Part shown: positions 14,067 to 24,673 of the stretch, piece by piece
Layout: every line of letters begins with the position of its first letter
How positions within the stretch are numbered: the first letter of the stretch is position 1
From: Letharia columbiana
Lineage: Eukaryota > Ascomycota > Lecanoromycetes > Lecanorales > Parmeliaceae
Direction of reading: 5' to 3'
Assembly (NCBI RefSeq): GCF_014066305.1
Contig: NW_023501038.1
Location: 806,001-870,000 of the forward strand
Length of the DNA: 64,000 nucleotides
Translations under genes and position numbers: made by a program
Notes under the pieces: generated by a model
Databases searched by the model: none
The model's input: the letters and a program-made list of their open reading frames with translations, nothing else
What the model was told of the DNA's origin: nothing

Positions 14067-15344
14067 TCATCCTTGAAGGTAAGTTAGAGCTGACACTGCG
14101 AACGCATCTACTGCCGTCTGCAACGTCGGCTGGATTGCGGGTGCAAAAAACGCCGAATGATACTGAGGTATCTCATTGACTCTGCCTTCCTTGACGGCTT
14201 TTGCCCACTGCTCGGGGTCGACACAGCCGTAGAGGGTAAACACAAGTGGCGCGCCGCAAGCCGTGGACAGTACTGAGCAATCCTCGCTAGGCCCCAGTGG
14301 ATCCAAGGGGATGCTATCGTCCCCAAAATACTGATTGAAAGCATCTTTCACAACGGCTGTATGTACGGGGTCGTTGATGGTAGGAGGGGCGTGCATGATG
14401 TTCTTGAACACAGGTTCCTTAATCTCCAGTGACCCAGAAGCCTCGCACTCGGCGTGTACCACTCGCTTGATGGAGTTCAAAATGCGTTCATGGACCTCCG
14501 GTCGGTAGGTCCGAATGGAGATTTTGATGTCAACATAATCGGGAATGATGTTTGGAGCGCTTCCTCCGTGAAAGCTGGCGCAGCCGACGACGGCAAAGTC
14601 TTCTGGTCTCACTTCTTTGGTGACGAGCGTCTGTATTCGAACAATGATATGACTGGCCGTTGCAATGGGGTCGACGCACAGGTCCGCACGTGATATATGA
14701 CCGCTTTTGCCAAAGATGCGAATTTCAAAGGAATCAACCGCTGTGAGGATCGGACTTTCGCTGAGGGCAACGACGCCTGCTTTGAGAGCAATGTCATGCT
14801 GGGCAAGCACGATATCGGGGATTGGAACCCCGTATCTCTTGGTGTCAAAGAGGCCGTCGTCCACCATGGCTTGAGCTCCTCCAGCTGTTTCCTCGTCCGG
14901 TTGGAAGAGGCAAATCAGGGTCCCCCTCCACGTAGTTCTCGCTGCATGAAGCAACGTAGCTGCTGCCATAAGGCTAGTCGTGTGCATATCGTGGCCGCAG
15001 GCATGCATGACGGGCGTTTCGTTCCCTTGACGATCCTTTGCGATTTTTGTACTCGCATATTCCAGGTTCGTGTTCTCAAGATGGGGTAGAGCATCCATGT
15101 CTGCACGGAGTAGAACTGTGGAGCCGGGACCATTTTTCAGGACCCCAACAACCCCGTGGCCACCAACTCCGCGGTGGACTTGGAAACCATAAAGACCTTC
15201 CAGATGGGAGGCGGCGATGTTGGCTGTGCGGACTTCTAGACCAGAAAGCTCTGGGTTCTGGTGGATGTCACGATAGACATCTTCGAATGACGCCAAATCT
15301 GGGCGGTACTTGTTGATGAAGGCCTTATACGTTGTGGCAGGCAT
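14067..15344 (-). CDS. M20D-family amidohydrolase / aminoacylase-like peptidase
   Basis: Single-exon gene of 425 aa, the usual length for fungal M20D proteins (IAA-amino-acid hydrolase and hippurate hydrolase group), which hydrolyse amide bonds of N-acyl amino acids with a two-metal centre. Metal-site motifs are HACGHDMH at residues 114-121, the EE pair at 151-152, H183 in AQHD, and YHSAFFAP near the C-terminus. No signal peptide is visible, so it is probably cytosolic. The substrate cannot be predicted. The stop codon lies 5 bp from a solo LTR-like sequence. The first 20 codons and the 5' flank are triplicated upstream. The frame has no disruption. It lies next to a metabolite cluster but whether it belongs is unknown. 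Confidence 0.93.
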   Translation of the reverse strand: MPATTYKAFINKYRPDLASFEDVYRDIHQNPELSGLEVRTANIAASHLEGLYGFQVHRGVGGHGVVGVLKNGPGSTVLLRADMDALPHLENTNLEYASTKIAKDRQGNETPVMHACGHDMHTTSLMAAATLLHAARTTWRGTLICLFQPDEETAGGAQAMVDDGLFDTKRYGVPIPDIVLAQHDIALKAGVVALSESPILTAVDSFEIRIFGKSGHISRADLCVDPIATASHIIVRIQTLVTKEVRPEDFAVVGCASFHGGSAPNIIPDYVDIKISIRTYRPEVHERILNSIKRVVHAECEASGSLEIKEPVFKNIMHAPPTINDPVHTAVVKDAFNQYFGDDSIPLDPLGPSEDCSVLSTACGAPLVFTLYGCVDPEQWAKAVKEGRVNEIPQYHSAFFAPAIQPTLQTAVDAFAVSALTYLQG

Positions 15345-15428
15345 GATGGACCGAGAAATCGAGCGGAAGGGATATCAGAAAAGAATTCGAGGTAATTCTA
15401 ATTTCGAGCTATTGGATAATGTGTGCAT

Positions 15429-15494
15429 TCAGAATGACGCCAAATCTGGGCGGTACTTGTTGATGACGGAGGCCTTGTACGTTGTGGCAGGCAT
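15429..15494 (-). other. Upstream mini-ORF 1 (duplicated N-terminus)
   Basis: A 21-codon frame beginning MPATTYKASVINKYR and ending in TGA at the repeat junction. It repeats the start of the amidohydrolase with one extra codon. If the transcript begins upstream of this unit, it would act as a uORF. Transcription start is unknown. Confidence 0.5.
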
Positions 15495-15578
15495 GATGGA
15501 CCGAGAAATCGAGCGGAAGGGATATCAGAAAAGAATTCGAGGTAATTCTAATTTCGAGCTATTGGATAATGTGTGCAT

Positions 15579-15644
15579 TCAGAATGACGCCAAATCTGGG
15601 CGGTACTTGTTGATGACGGAGGCCTTGTACGTTGTGGCAGGCAT
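15579..15644 (-). other. Upstream mini-ORF 2 (duplicated N-terminus)
   Basis: Identical in layout to mini-ORF 1, 150 bp further upstream, with the same ATG context and the same junction stop. Whether it is transcribed is unknown. Confidence 0.5.
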
Positions 15645-15709
15645 GATGGACCGAGAAATCGAGCGGAAGGAATATCAGAAAAGAATTCGAGGTAATTCTA
15701 ATTTCGAGC

Positions 15710-15939
15710 TATTGGATAATGTGTGCATTCAGTGGTCTCATATCATGTAGAATAGTTATTCTAGTGTCATGTTCTATGAAGTATGTAAGAAGGATGGAGG
15801 TGGACTACCTATTTATGGTGTGAAGCCCACGCTAAGGCTATTTGCCACTTGCGTCATTGCCACCATGAGGAGTAGTAATAACACCTATTTGGAACTTAGT
15901 AGTGTAGTCATGCTGGCCTCCTATTGGCTGATTCCAACA
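15710..15939 (-). repeat. Solo Copia LTR, well preserved
   Basis: 230 bp; on the minus strand it runs TGTTGGAATC to CCAATA. It is the inverted counterpart of 13357-13586. Flanks are CGAGC (left) and CTAGC (right), a possible 5-bp target duplication with one mismatch. It lies directly upstream of the amidohydrolase in the opposite sense to the RIP-mutated LTR, so the gene sits between inverted LTRs. Confidence 0.8.
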
Positions 15940-16645
15940 CTAGCGAATGCTGTGCGTATTGTACGGTGTGAGCAAAACTAGTGAGTAGAAAAGTTGGATG
16001 AAGAGTGACAGAACGGAAACTGAAAGTGGGGTCGCAACCGCAAGGCTGGACAAATAAAAAGTGGGACTTGCTACACTGTACTTATTGCGAGGATCCTTTT
16101 CGTCCCACTAACAGGCTGTGCAGCTGCGGCAAGCTTTAAATCGCTCTCAAATCACAGGTCTCAGGAGGCAAATGACGGAGCTATTGCCATCTGTCAGCAG
16201 AGCGGAACCTCGGAAGATGCTGTGCTTGTGACCGAGGGGATCTGCTAGAGCACACCTCGATCCGAAAAACCAATCTCGATTGGCTATGGTTTAAACGCGC
16301 AGCGTCGCATACATGTCCTCAGTACCGAGACAGGTTCGAAAGATTTTACTTTATTCTAACTGGGGACATGGCCGGGGGGCCCAGTGGCCACGTGTATTTA
16401 TTCGTACACACACACACATGCACATTGTCCTGCGGAGTAAGCATGCGGTCCTTCCTCCGTAAATACGCCCTCACCGAGACCTGGAAATCCCGGCAGATTT
16501 CCCTTGTTTCAGGCGTAACCAATGTGTTTGGCCATGACAGTAAATCAAAGTGAAAGATATACGGTTTTATTACAATACTTGTTTTTCACATCTCGACATT
16601 CCTTCCCCCAATTCCTGGAGCAAGGACTGCTCAATGAGCGCTCCT
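15940..16645. other. Intergenic, no feature seen
   Basis: Normal base composition with short overlapping open frames on both strands and no recognisable protein or RNA. It probably holds the upstream region of the amidohydrolase and the 3' region of the receptor gene. Confidence 0.6.
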
Positions 16646-17981
16646 CTATATACCGTTCCGGCCGCTCAACCCGTGGACATGGATATCGTCTCGGACGTGA
16701 ATTTGATGCAAGGGAATTCCCCCTTCCTCACCCACTGCCATTCGATCTCCAATCTGGCCCGGGTATGCATTTGTGTAATGGACTGTCCCACCCGTGCCGT
16801 CAAATAGTCTTTCGTTTGAGCCCGCAGTACCACTTCTGCCACTTTCCAGCTGCATGAAGCCTGTATGCCTATTCTCTTCAATCGGATTTCCAAGGGCTCC
16901 AATGTGAGCGCCTGCAGGTCCGCCCAAAGGCTCCGATTCTCTTAGTGTTCCAAAGAGATTAGGCAAATAATTCCGGATACCATGTCTGACTAAATTGAAA
17001 ATACTTGGCAAGCAGCTGCTGATGAGCGCTATTGACAGTTCGATCGTGATCAGGATCTGAGGATATGCAAGATTCCCTGATTGCAAATGTCAGTAAAGAG
17101 TTCTTGCTGGGAGAAGGGCTGCTTCAAATTCAAACATTGATGGAGGCGCCAACTTACAGGAGATATCCTTTTCCAGCTTGTCGCCAATGCCAATGATTGA
17201 CGTCAGGCGTATAGTAGACAATATGAGTACGCTGAACTTTCATCAACTTGCAAGAATCATAGGTGAGCTTCGAGATCTTACCAATATCCTGCAGAGAACA
17301 CTCCAACTAGTGCGATCTTGCTCGATATCTCAACATGTAGTCTCCACAGCATGGGAATGGGCAAGACCAACAGTATAAAGTCGATCACGATGTTCGGTAT
17401 CGTTGCGCCCAGGAATGTATTGTTACTGTTGAGACAATGGCCTGGTATGGTCGGATCCCACGATTTGTGGATTGGAGTACAGGTAAAAGTGGCAAGAAAG
17501 TTGATAGCTATGCCCCAGCTGGTGATGAGGAAAGCCACAATCCAGAAGATAACCCGATATACTAGTACAATCCGGAAAACACGGACGTAGAATAAAAGCA
17601 CAGACATTTTGACCACAGTAAGCCCGGTATTGTATATCAGATTGTCGATAAAGAGGAGCTTCGCTAGCTCCGAATGTGACCCAGGGATCTGGTCGATGTG
17701 TTTTCCAAGTCCAATGGACACCCAGTAGAGTGAGATTCCACAGATTGCCCAGACGAAAGGCTATAGTCGATAAATGTTAGGGTTCGAAAATTCAACAGAG
17801 TCAAATGCGGCGGACTAACAAGAGCTGCCAGGGACAGCCAATCATCCCACCCAAATCCAGCTTTTTGCGCAACAAATCGCCCGCAGAATCTTAGTATCAC
17901 AGCTAGGGTTGATAGCACAAGGAAGGCATAGTTGACAGCATTGACTTGAGGACCTTTATCTTCAGTCGTGTGCGTGCTCAT
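16646..17981 (-). CDS. PTH11-like integral membrane protein (fungal rhodopsin domain)
   Basis: I resolve four exons: 17981-17820, 17760-17282, 17231-17158 and 17076-16646 (introns of 59, 50 and 81 nt, all GT-AG). They give 381 aa. The protein starts with a short N-terminus and a first membrane helix, then GWDDWLS, a loop with LLFIDNLIYNTGLTVVKMS, helices with FYVRVFR and FWIVAFLITSWGI, CTPIHKSWD, and later ELSIALISSCLPS, the usual order of the fungal rhodopsin domain in PTH11-like receptors and plasma-membrane proteins. A hydrophilic tail of about 110 residues follows. Such proteins are thought to sense external cues, but ligand and role are not predictable. The second acceptor (TTCAG at 17232) was chosen because it restores the family pattern GYCVLILSTIRLT. 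Confidence 0.88.
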
Positions 17982-18683
17982 GTTGCATACAGATCGCCGG
18001 GTTCTTTACAATGTGAAGGTGATGGCAGCGACTCCACCTGTTATAAAAATTGAGACTAACAGAAGAAGGATGTGGGTAGGAGGATATGTTTTTTCAACAA
18101 AGGATTAAATAATACAGCCCAGGAAACGATACAGGTCCGACTTTTGTAACGAGAAAAGGATAAAGTACAGATACTTTTCCAAGTCCAATGGTCTACTGAA
18201 TGGAGGGTCAAGTCAATTCGGATATGGGTGGATGACTGGGCGTCACACTTCCAGAATTTTTCCCAGAAATTCGATGTCGTAGCATCTCACTTTCTCAACG
18301 CGGCAAGGCTACATGCCACGGGCTGTAGCGGAAGGATCGCAGCGTTCTAGTAGACTCTACTTTCATTCATTGACTATCGCACCTGTCGGAGCAAACAAAA
18401 ATGCCTTACTCTTTCTTATGGGTGTTAATTGTTGAATGGGTCGACCTCTGCTGTGTGGTGGCATGGAAAGACACGGGGAAACGGGTTTTCGGCAGGCCTA
18501 CTAATATGCAAGCAAGCTGGAAGGTGCGCAAACATCGACGCTTTTCGGATTTCATGGGACCGGACTGTCTTCTTTTCTTCGACAGTGCCGCTAATGCAGG
18601 TAATCAAACAAATAAGGGGTTCATGTCCGGTCACTAGTATGAATAGGGAGACGTATGTTTTACGGCATTAGAGTTGTTATGAG
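17982..18683. other. Intergenic, no feature seen
   Basis: 5' region of the receptor gene and spacer up to the minisatellite. The short frames at 18401-18671 overlap on both strands and resemble no family I know. Confidence 0.55.
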
Positions 18684-18953
18684 AGCCGTCTGACCGCAGC
18701 AATGGGAGCCGTCTGACTGCAGCAATGGCAGCCGTCTGACTGCAGCAATGGCAGCCGTCTGACTGCAGCAATGGCAGCCGTCTGACCGCAGCAATGGGAG
18801 TCGTCTGACTGTAGCAATGGGAGCCGTCTGACTGCAGCAATGGCAGCCGTCTGACTGCAGCAATGGGAGCCGTCTGACTGCAGCAATGGCAGCCGTCTGA
18901 CCGCAGCAATGGCAGCCGTCTGACTGCAGCAATGGGAGCCGTCTGACTGCAGC
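18684..18953. repeat. 23-bp minisatellite, 12 copies
   Basis: The unit is AGCCGTCTGACTGCAGCAAT plus GG and a variable base, repeated 12 times with few substitutions (G/C before AGCC, C/T in GACYGCAG). It is non-coding by my reading. Because 23 is not a multiple of three and the unit lacks stops, the minus strand is open in all three frames across the array, producing spurious repetitive ORFs. There are no spacers, so this is not a CRISPR array. Confidence 0.95.
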
Positions 18954-19469
18954 ATGAAAGCCTGTCGCAAAGGAGACTACTGGGAATTTGACTACTTCCG
19001 GAAGGAAGCCGTTCCGAGCGGCCGGGTAGCCGGGTGGTCGCCTTTAGAAGACAAAGCTCAAATCGCGCAAAGCAGTGTGCGTCTGATTCCCGACTCGCAA
19101 GCATCTCTTCGGTAGAAATTACATGGAACACGTTATGTTGTACTCAAGCAAGACTCCACATTGGCAAGAGAATCGACGCAACGAACTTTCACGGCTTTTG
19201 GGTCAGATTATCTAGGCAGCTATGAGATTTTGCAAAGTTTATACTGTACGCTTCTACCTATCGAGTCCTACCATAACATGTCATGTCTCTTAGGAAGATC
19301 GTAGATAGTAGGAAAATCAGAATATTCTAAGACTAAGGGGATGATCTAGTCTCAAGAGAAGAACGCACGAAGGAAAACATCATTGCAAACCGCATTCTGA
19401 ATCCTATGGTAGGCACACAGTCATCAAAATCCTGTCATGTCTGAATGGTTTCTTGTCCGCCTTCGGCGT
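18954..19469. other. Intergenic, no feature seen
   Basis: 3' region of the A-T enzyme gene. I looked on the minus strand for a reductase or thioesterase continuation of that gene and saw no open frame resembling one. Confidence 0.6.
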
Positions 19470-21853
19470 TCAGACTTCGCTTTTCCCCTCAACCGTCGAG
19501 AGCTTTTGCAAAAATGCCAGTAGCCTTTCAAACGAGGGGTACTCATATATCACTTTCGTCGAGATCAGTCCGACATCAGGCCGCAGCTTCGTAAGGAGCT
19601 CGTTGATCTCTTTCGTCAGACCAGGTACCTGTAACGAGTCGAGCCCACAGTCAAAGAAATCTGCTTGATCACTCAAGCCGTGAAGATAGGTACTTTCTGC
19701 AATTGCATGACGAAGGCCATCCTGCAACCCTTGCAGTGCCCTGGTGGTTTTTTCTTCCAGCGTGAGGCCATTCGATGTCCTTGCTTCCTTACTGTAGGCT
19801 TTCTCAGCACCATTAGCTTGAGCAGTAGATATGTTGAGGTCATCTAAGCTCGATTCGCTGGGTTCGGGTCCACGAACGGGACTCGAGCCATTGACTCTGA
19901 TCCCAGTGGCCTTGACTTCTTTGCTTTGCTGAGTGGCTCCAGGGTTCAGCAAGTCGGCCGTCATCCGCACAAGGGCCGGACCTAGGTGCTGTAAAAGAGC
20001 AACAGGTAGAAGACGATTCAAGGCCTCCTCAATGCGTACATCAAGCCCAGACCCGAAGTCAGAATTAGCGGACAGAGAAGTCAACCCAGTAGAAGCAGTT
20101 GTTTCTTTGACAGTCGACTTGGCTTGATCAGCAGGCGCTCCAGGCTGTAGCTCATTCTTCCTCTTTAAGGTGTCATATAAAGATCTGAACTCCTCGGAGT
20201 AAAGTTCCAGTGCCGCGTAACGCTGGACGGTACCTTTTGCTGCCAAGGGCAACGGTTTGCCCGGGGTGGTGAACATTATGTAGTTTTTAAAGATTCGACC
20301 ATGAGCTGGACAGTCACGATTGGCCTGCATGACAATGGGCCAGATATCATTGAGCAGGTCCTCCTTCTCCTGAGAAGTGCGAACGTCAGCTTTCGGCTGG
20401 ACTAGGAGGGCCGCTTGGAACTCTCCGTTCCCACTAATAAGCGTTGCTTGAACTGCCGAGTGGGACGAAATCACAGCCTCCATCGTCACAGGATTAAGCT
20501 TTTCGGCATTGCTAAAGGCGATGATGTCGTCGTTCCTTGCTCGAAAAAAACCAAGAGTCGGGATTTCCCGGGTCGGTAGGGTCAAGCTCATAAAGATCGC
20601 TTGTAGCGTATTCATCGAGGTTCGGAAAGACTGAGAAAACCCCTTGGAACAATTCAAGTCCAGAATTCCGTACGATGACTAGTTCACTCAAGCCGTCCCG
20701 AGACTGGCGGTACTCGTGACCTAGGAACGGACTGAGAGGGAGATATTGCCAGGCCGTAGCTTTATCGGTAACTTTCACCGGAAGATATCCAAGCTCCGTT
20801 GCTCCCACCAGCGTCAGAAGTTTCATCTTTGAGGATATAGAGTCACCAACTTCCTTTGATAGGACTCCACCCACGTAGGCCACAAACTCCAATTTCGTAG
20901 TCATATTCAATAAGTACTCAGAGGTGTTGAAGATGTCGATAATTGTAGATGGTGGTAGAATGCTGCCATCAACGTCGCCATACAGGTGGATTGCATTGAT
21001 CACATCCGCAGTAGGTGGGCCGGGCGGTGGCAAGACGCATGTAATGTCAGAAAAGACGTTATAGCCCATTGTGAGAAATAGATTGGCAGCATGGAAAGGA
21101 GGGAAGGCTACTAAAATTCTCTTCCCTGCCAGGAAATTGATCACAGTAGGAGATCCTCCGAGAGAAGGAATTAGTTGGTGGGCATCATTGCTAGCAAAGA
21201 CCCCATGTGTGACGAAGACAGGCTTCGGAAGACCGGTAGAGCCTGAGGTGTGAAGGATCAGGAAGATTTTATCCTTCACCTCGTCAAAGGCTCCTTGCCA
21301 TTGGTAGATCTCCACATCCGTGCCATCATCCATAAAGTAGTCTATCTCGGGTACCAAGAGGAGTTGTAAGGGCCGGACGGCGAGTACTTCCCGAGCCATC
21401 GCTGGTGCTCCAGTCGCAAGTAACATGGTCTGACAGTGCGTTGAGTCTAGGAGGGAAAGATTCGCCTCGAGGCTATTTCGATGGGAGCTTAGGAACGCCT
21501 AGCTGGTCAACATAAGAATCCAATAATACTATGAAGAGTAGACTCACCACATGACCTGTCTTAGTAGCTGCGAGCAATACGATGTAGTATCGATAATCCA
21601 AAGGACCAAAATAGAGCACCGTCTTAGATGTCTTGCTCCGGCCGAGCTCGCTTTCCATCCACCAAGAACAGCGGTTGACAGCTCTAGCAAAAGCACTGTA
21701 GCTGATGTTCACAAATCCATCCTCTATACGAGAAGACTTGCATACTGCGATGAGTGTACGTTGAGGGTCACTAGATGCAATGTCATCGATGATTTTTGGA
21801 ATGATTCTTCGACCACAGTCCGGAGGAGCAGCAGAGTTGAGAACATCCATCAC
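19470..21853 (-). CDS. NRPS-like adenylation-thiolation (A-T) enzyme, frameshifted
   Basis: Exon 1 is 21853-21548 and exon 2 is 21498-19470, with a 49-nt intron. A surplus T in a T7 run (plus-strand A7 at 20544-20550) breaks the frame; with six Ts the frames join as DSWFF-RARNDDIIAF, giving 777 aa. The A domain (about residues 10-510) shows the AMP-binding loop HTSGSTGLPKP, GATELG and NDDIIAFSNAEKLNP. A linker of about 110 residues follows, then a carrier domain with FFDCGLDSLQ, Ser723 being the likely phosphopantetheine site. The A domain resembles those of fungal adenylate-forming reductases, which activate a carboxylic acid, load it on the carrier and reduce it, but this protein ends 54 residues after the carrier Ser with no reductase or thioesterase. 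It is divergent from the MFS gene. The frameshift may be an assembly error or true decay. Confidence 0.85.
20544..20550 (-). other. Homopolymer frameshift site in the A-T gene
   Basis: A run of seven A on the plus strand. Six would keep one frame through the conserved region WFFRARNDDIIAF. No GT-AG intron can explain the shift. Confidence 0.85.
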
Positions 21854-23245
21854 GGCGAATCGAGGCTCAGGCGTCCAAGACTTTCTAGTGAGAAGTGGCT
21901 TAATTGAAAGTTTTCTTTACGAGAATCGATCAGAGTTGGGTCTGAGAAATGAATTCTTTTTCAAGCGCTTGACTGGAAGTGTACTCTGAAAAGATTGAAA
22001 GGTCTTAGGGCCGAGATATCTTTCTTGCAGCTTTTGGAATGTCAGGTGATCAGACACAACAATCGCAGCGTATGTAGGAGTTGCATGTACGGAAATAATC
22101 CCCGACCTTTGTTAGAGCGAAGGATTAATCAAGCCGGTTTTTCGCTCCCTAGAATGATCGCTGAATATTGCGACTATCACACAGAAAGTAGAAGAGTAAC
22201 ATAACTGTGCCACATAACGATGATAGGATGAGCCGAGTTAGGTACCAAACGGTGCGTTCAGTCGAAGGCAGATCTTACATACAGCAGCACCGACATGTCG
22301 GTTCAGCCTACTGGGTGACGTAAGATACATTCTCTCTGGCGGATGGCTGGGATTCTAGAGCAGGGCAGGGCCGGCAGGCCAACTTATTCGAAGGCAGTGC
22401 AGGATTTGATGTAGATCACCGCAAGGCTCACGTCACCAAGTGCGACCTGGAGCGGATCCTGCAACCCATTTCAGCTCGTTGTATCTAAGTAGTTGCTACC
22501 AGGGTGGTGCACTGAATGGCGTGATGTCCGTCTCATGAAGGTAGGCTATACAGATACGAATTTTCTTTGAAATGCCACGGTAATGCGTTTTCACCAGAAA
22601 CGCATGACGACCGTATGACTGCTTTGGGCTGTTGTTCCGAGCTACAAAGATAGTATGAAGATATGAGGAAAGTGTGAAAACGCCTGGAATTTGTTGTATA
22701 GTGGTTGGTGTTAAAGATTTGCTGCGCCCGTAGCCTGCAGGAGCTTTGCCGTTACTAGTGCTAGGCTCCCGGGATCTCCGCTCGAATGGTTACGTGAGCC
22801 CGTCACCCTTATTGCCAATACGCATGACTTTGCGGGCTTCCCGTCGGTCGATCATGATACATCCTTATTCATACGAGGAAGCCCACGCATGCACTATGTC
22901 CTCTTTATCAGTGGCAGCTGCCCGTCAGAGTATTCGTGCCTTCGTGACTATCTGACTGGTGTGTGTGTGGGTCTGCCCCGCAAATTAGACGTTGATTTGT
23001 TATGGCAAGACTTTGCTGGGTCAGCCGCCAATTCCCACGTCCAATTTCTCTCAGCTTTCTTGGGTTCATATCTTCCTGGTTGTACCTTGGATAACAATCG
23101 CCAGAGAAGAGATCTAGGGTTTCTATATCATCCTATCCCAGCTCCCTCAACACAGATCACATCTCAATACTCTCGCCCTTCATGTGTAGTACCTGTCTAT
23201 TCTCCAACCCTCATCTAAAGAATCCGCACAGTATTCTACATAATT
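21854..23245. promoter_or_regulatory. Divergent intergenic region between A-T enzyme and MFS carrier
   Basis: 1.39 kb separates two divergently transcribed genes of the presumed cluster, so it should hold both promoters. Only short frames without family resemblance occur. I could not identify a specific regulator-binding motif by eye. Confidence 0.5.
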
Positions 23246-24673
23246 ATGCCTGATGAAGAGAAGGCTGTCGCTCCACCCAAGAATGATGACACAGACAGCC
23301 CTGCAAACAACCTAGTAGAATCACCCCCCGAGTCTAAGCCAAGATCAGGCCAGGCTCCAAATGGGGGGCTTCGGCGCGTGGCTCCAGGTCGCAGCAGCCT
23401 TTGTTCTTTACTTCAACACTTGGTGAGTGTCGTGTCGAAACGACTGTTAAGTGATGGGCGCTGACTTCACATCTCACATCAGGGGTGTGATCAATATGTA
23501 CGGGGTCTTTCAGACCTTTTATCAGTCAAACCTCCTCGAACATCAATCTGCCTCCAATATCTCTTGGGTAGGCTCTATTCAAGCCTTTCTGATCTTCCTT
23601 GGAGGCGCTGTTGTGGGGCCATTCTTCGATCTCGGCTACCTTCGGCTGCTCCTTTCGTTGGGGACATTTAGCACATGTTTTGGTATGATGATGACAAGTA
23701 TCTGCAAGACCTACTGGCAGTTTGTTCTCGCACAAGGTGTCACAGTCGGAATCGGCTTCGGATGTCTCTTTTTGCCCAGCGTGGCAATAGTGTCTCAATA
23801 CTTCACCACCAAGAAAGCTATCGCTTTTGGCATCGTTTCGACTGGGGGGAGTATCGGTGAGTCTCGCGAATCCCATACACTCCGAACAAACAAAAAGTAC
23901 TGACTTGTTCTTCAGGTGGTGTCCTCTACCCTATCATTTTTCGGCAGCTCCAGCCCCAGATTGGGTTTGGCTGGACGGTCCGCACAATCGCCTTCATCAT
24001 ACTTGTCACGCAATTGGTCCCACTACTCGGAATGCGATTGAGAACGCCATCGTCTACGAAAAGGCATGACTTCCTTGACCTTACTGCATTCAAATCTAAG
24101 CCATACCTTTTGTTCTGCATTGCGACATTTTTCGGTTTCATGGGCATCTACGTCACCTTCTTCTACATTCAACTTTTTGCATTGGAGAAGACAGCTATCA
24201 ATGCCAATCTCGCCTCATATCTCCTACCGATCATCAATGCGGCCTCAACAATTGGAAGACTGATACCGAACTTCTTTGCCGACAAGACCGGCCCCCTCAA
24301 CATTCAAGTTCCGTTCGCCTTCATTCTCGCTGTGCTATGCTTCGGATGGATTGGCATCAAAAGTACTGCAGGTAGTATCGTGTTCTGTCTTCTGTACGGA
24401 TTCTTTGCTGGATCATTCGTATCACTGCCGGGGGTGACGATCATAAGCCTATCGCCAAACTTAGCTACAATTGGTATTCAGCTTGGTATGTCATTTCTCA
24501 TCGCTGGACTGGGGCTGCTAGTCGGTGAGCCCATAGCTGGCGCGATATTGCGAGGCCATGGCGGTTGGATTGGCTTGCAGGTATGGTGTGGTGTGCTACT
24601 GGGGTTATCAGGCATTTTCTCACTTGCCGCAAGAATTGCCAAGGTAGGAACGAAATGGGGTGCCAAAGCTTAG
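23246..24673 (+). CDS. MFS monocarboxylate-type transporter, frameshifted in exon 1
   Basis: Exons 23246-23422, 23483-23856 and 23916-24673 (introns of 60 and 59 nt). A surplus G in a G6 run at 23363-23368 breaks exon 1; with five Gs the frame reads PNGGFGAWLQVAAAFVLYFN and the full protein is 435 aa. It has the plan of fungal monocarboxylate-porter-like carriers: an acidic, Pro-rich N-tail of about 40 residues, NTWGVINMYGVFQTFY, SWVGSIQAFLIF, GGAVVGPFFD, then about twelve hydrophobic segments ending with a short basic tail. The plasma membrane is the expected site. In its neighbourhood (A-T enzyme, aminotransferase) it would fit export of a carboxylic product or import of a precursor. Without the one-base correction translation ends after about 70 aa. 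Confidence 0.87.
23363..23368 (+). other. Homopolymer frameshift site in the MFS gene
   Basis: Six G where five would keep the frame from the N-terminal tail into the conserved GGFGAWLQV segment. This is the second one-base homopolymer surplus in adjacent genes. Confidence 0.85.

Larger units (their letters stand above)
15285..15731. repeat. Triplicated 5' end of the amidohydrolase gene (147/150-bp units)
   Basis: Three near-identical tandem units lie at 15285-15431, 15432-15581 and 15582-15731. Each contains the first about 20 codons of the amidohydrolase, its ATG, about 65 bp of 5' flank and 22 bp of the adjoining solo LTR (the TATTGGATAATG end). Units 2 and 3 differ from unit 1 by a 3-bp insertion (one extra codon) and a few substitutions. 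The LTR edge is repeated as well, so the LTR arrived before the triplication. The unit length of 150 bp is below the size usually needed for RIP. Confidence 0.95.

Noticed and set aside
15310..15750. 146-codon plus-strand open frame with three repeated blocks
   Set aside because: It is antisense to the amidohydrolase and runs through the triplicated units because they happen to lack stops; no family resemblance.
18684..18953. Possible CRISPR array
   Set aside because: Repeats are directly adjacent with no unique spacers, and the genome is eukaryotic.
18634..19131. Long Cys/Ser-rich minus-strand frames in three registers
   Set aside because: Produced by the 23-bp minisatellite, whose unit has no stop in any minus frame.
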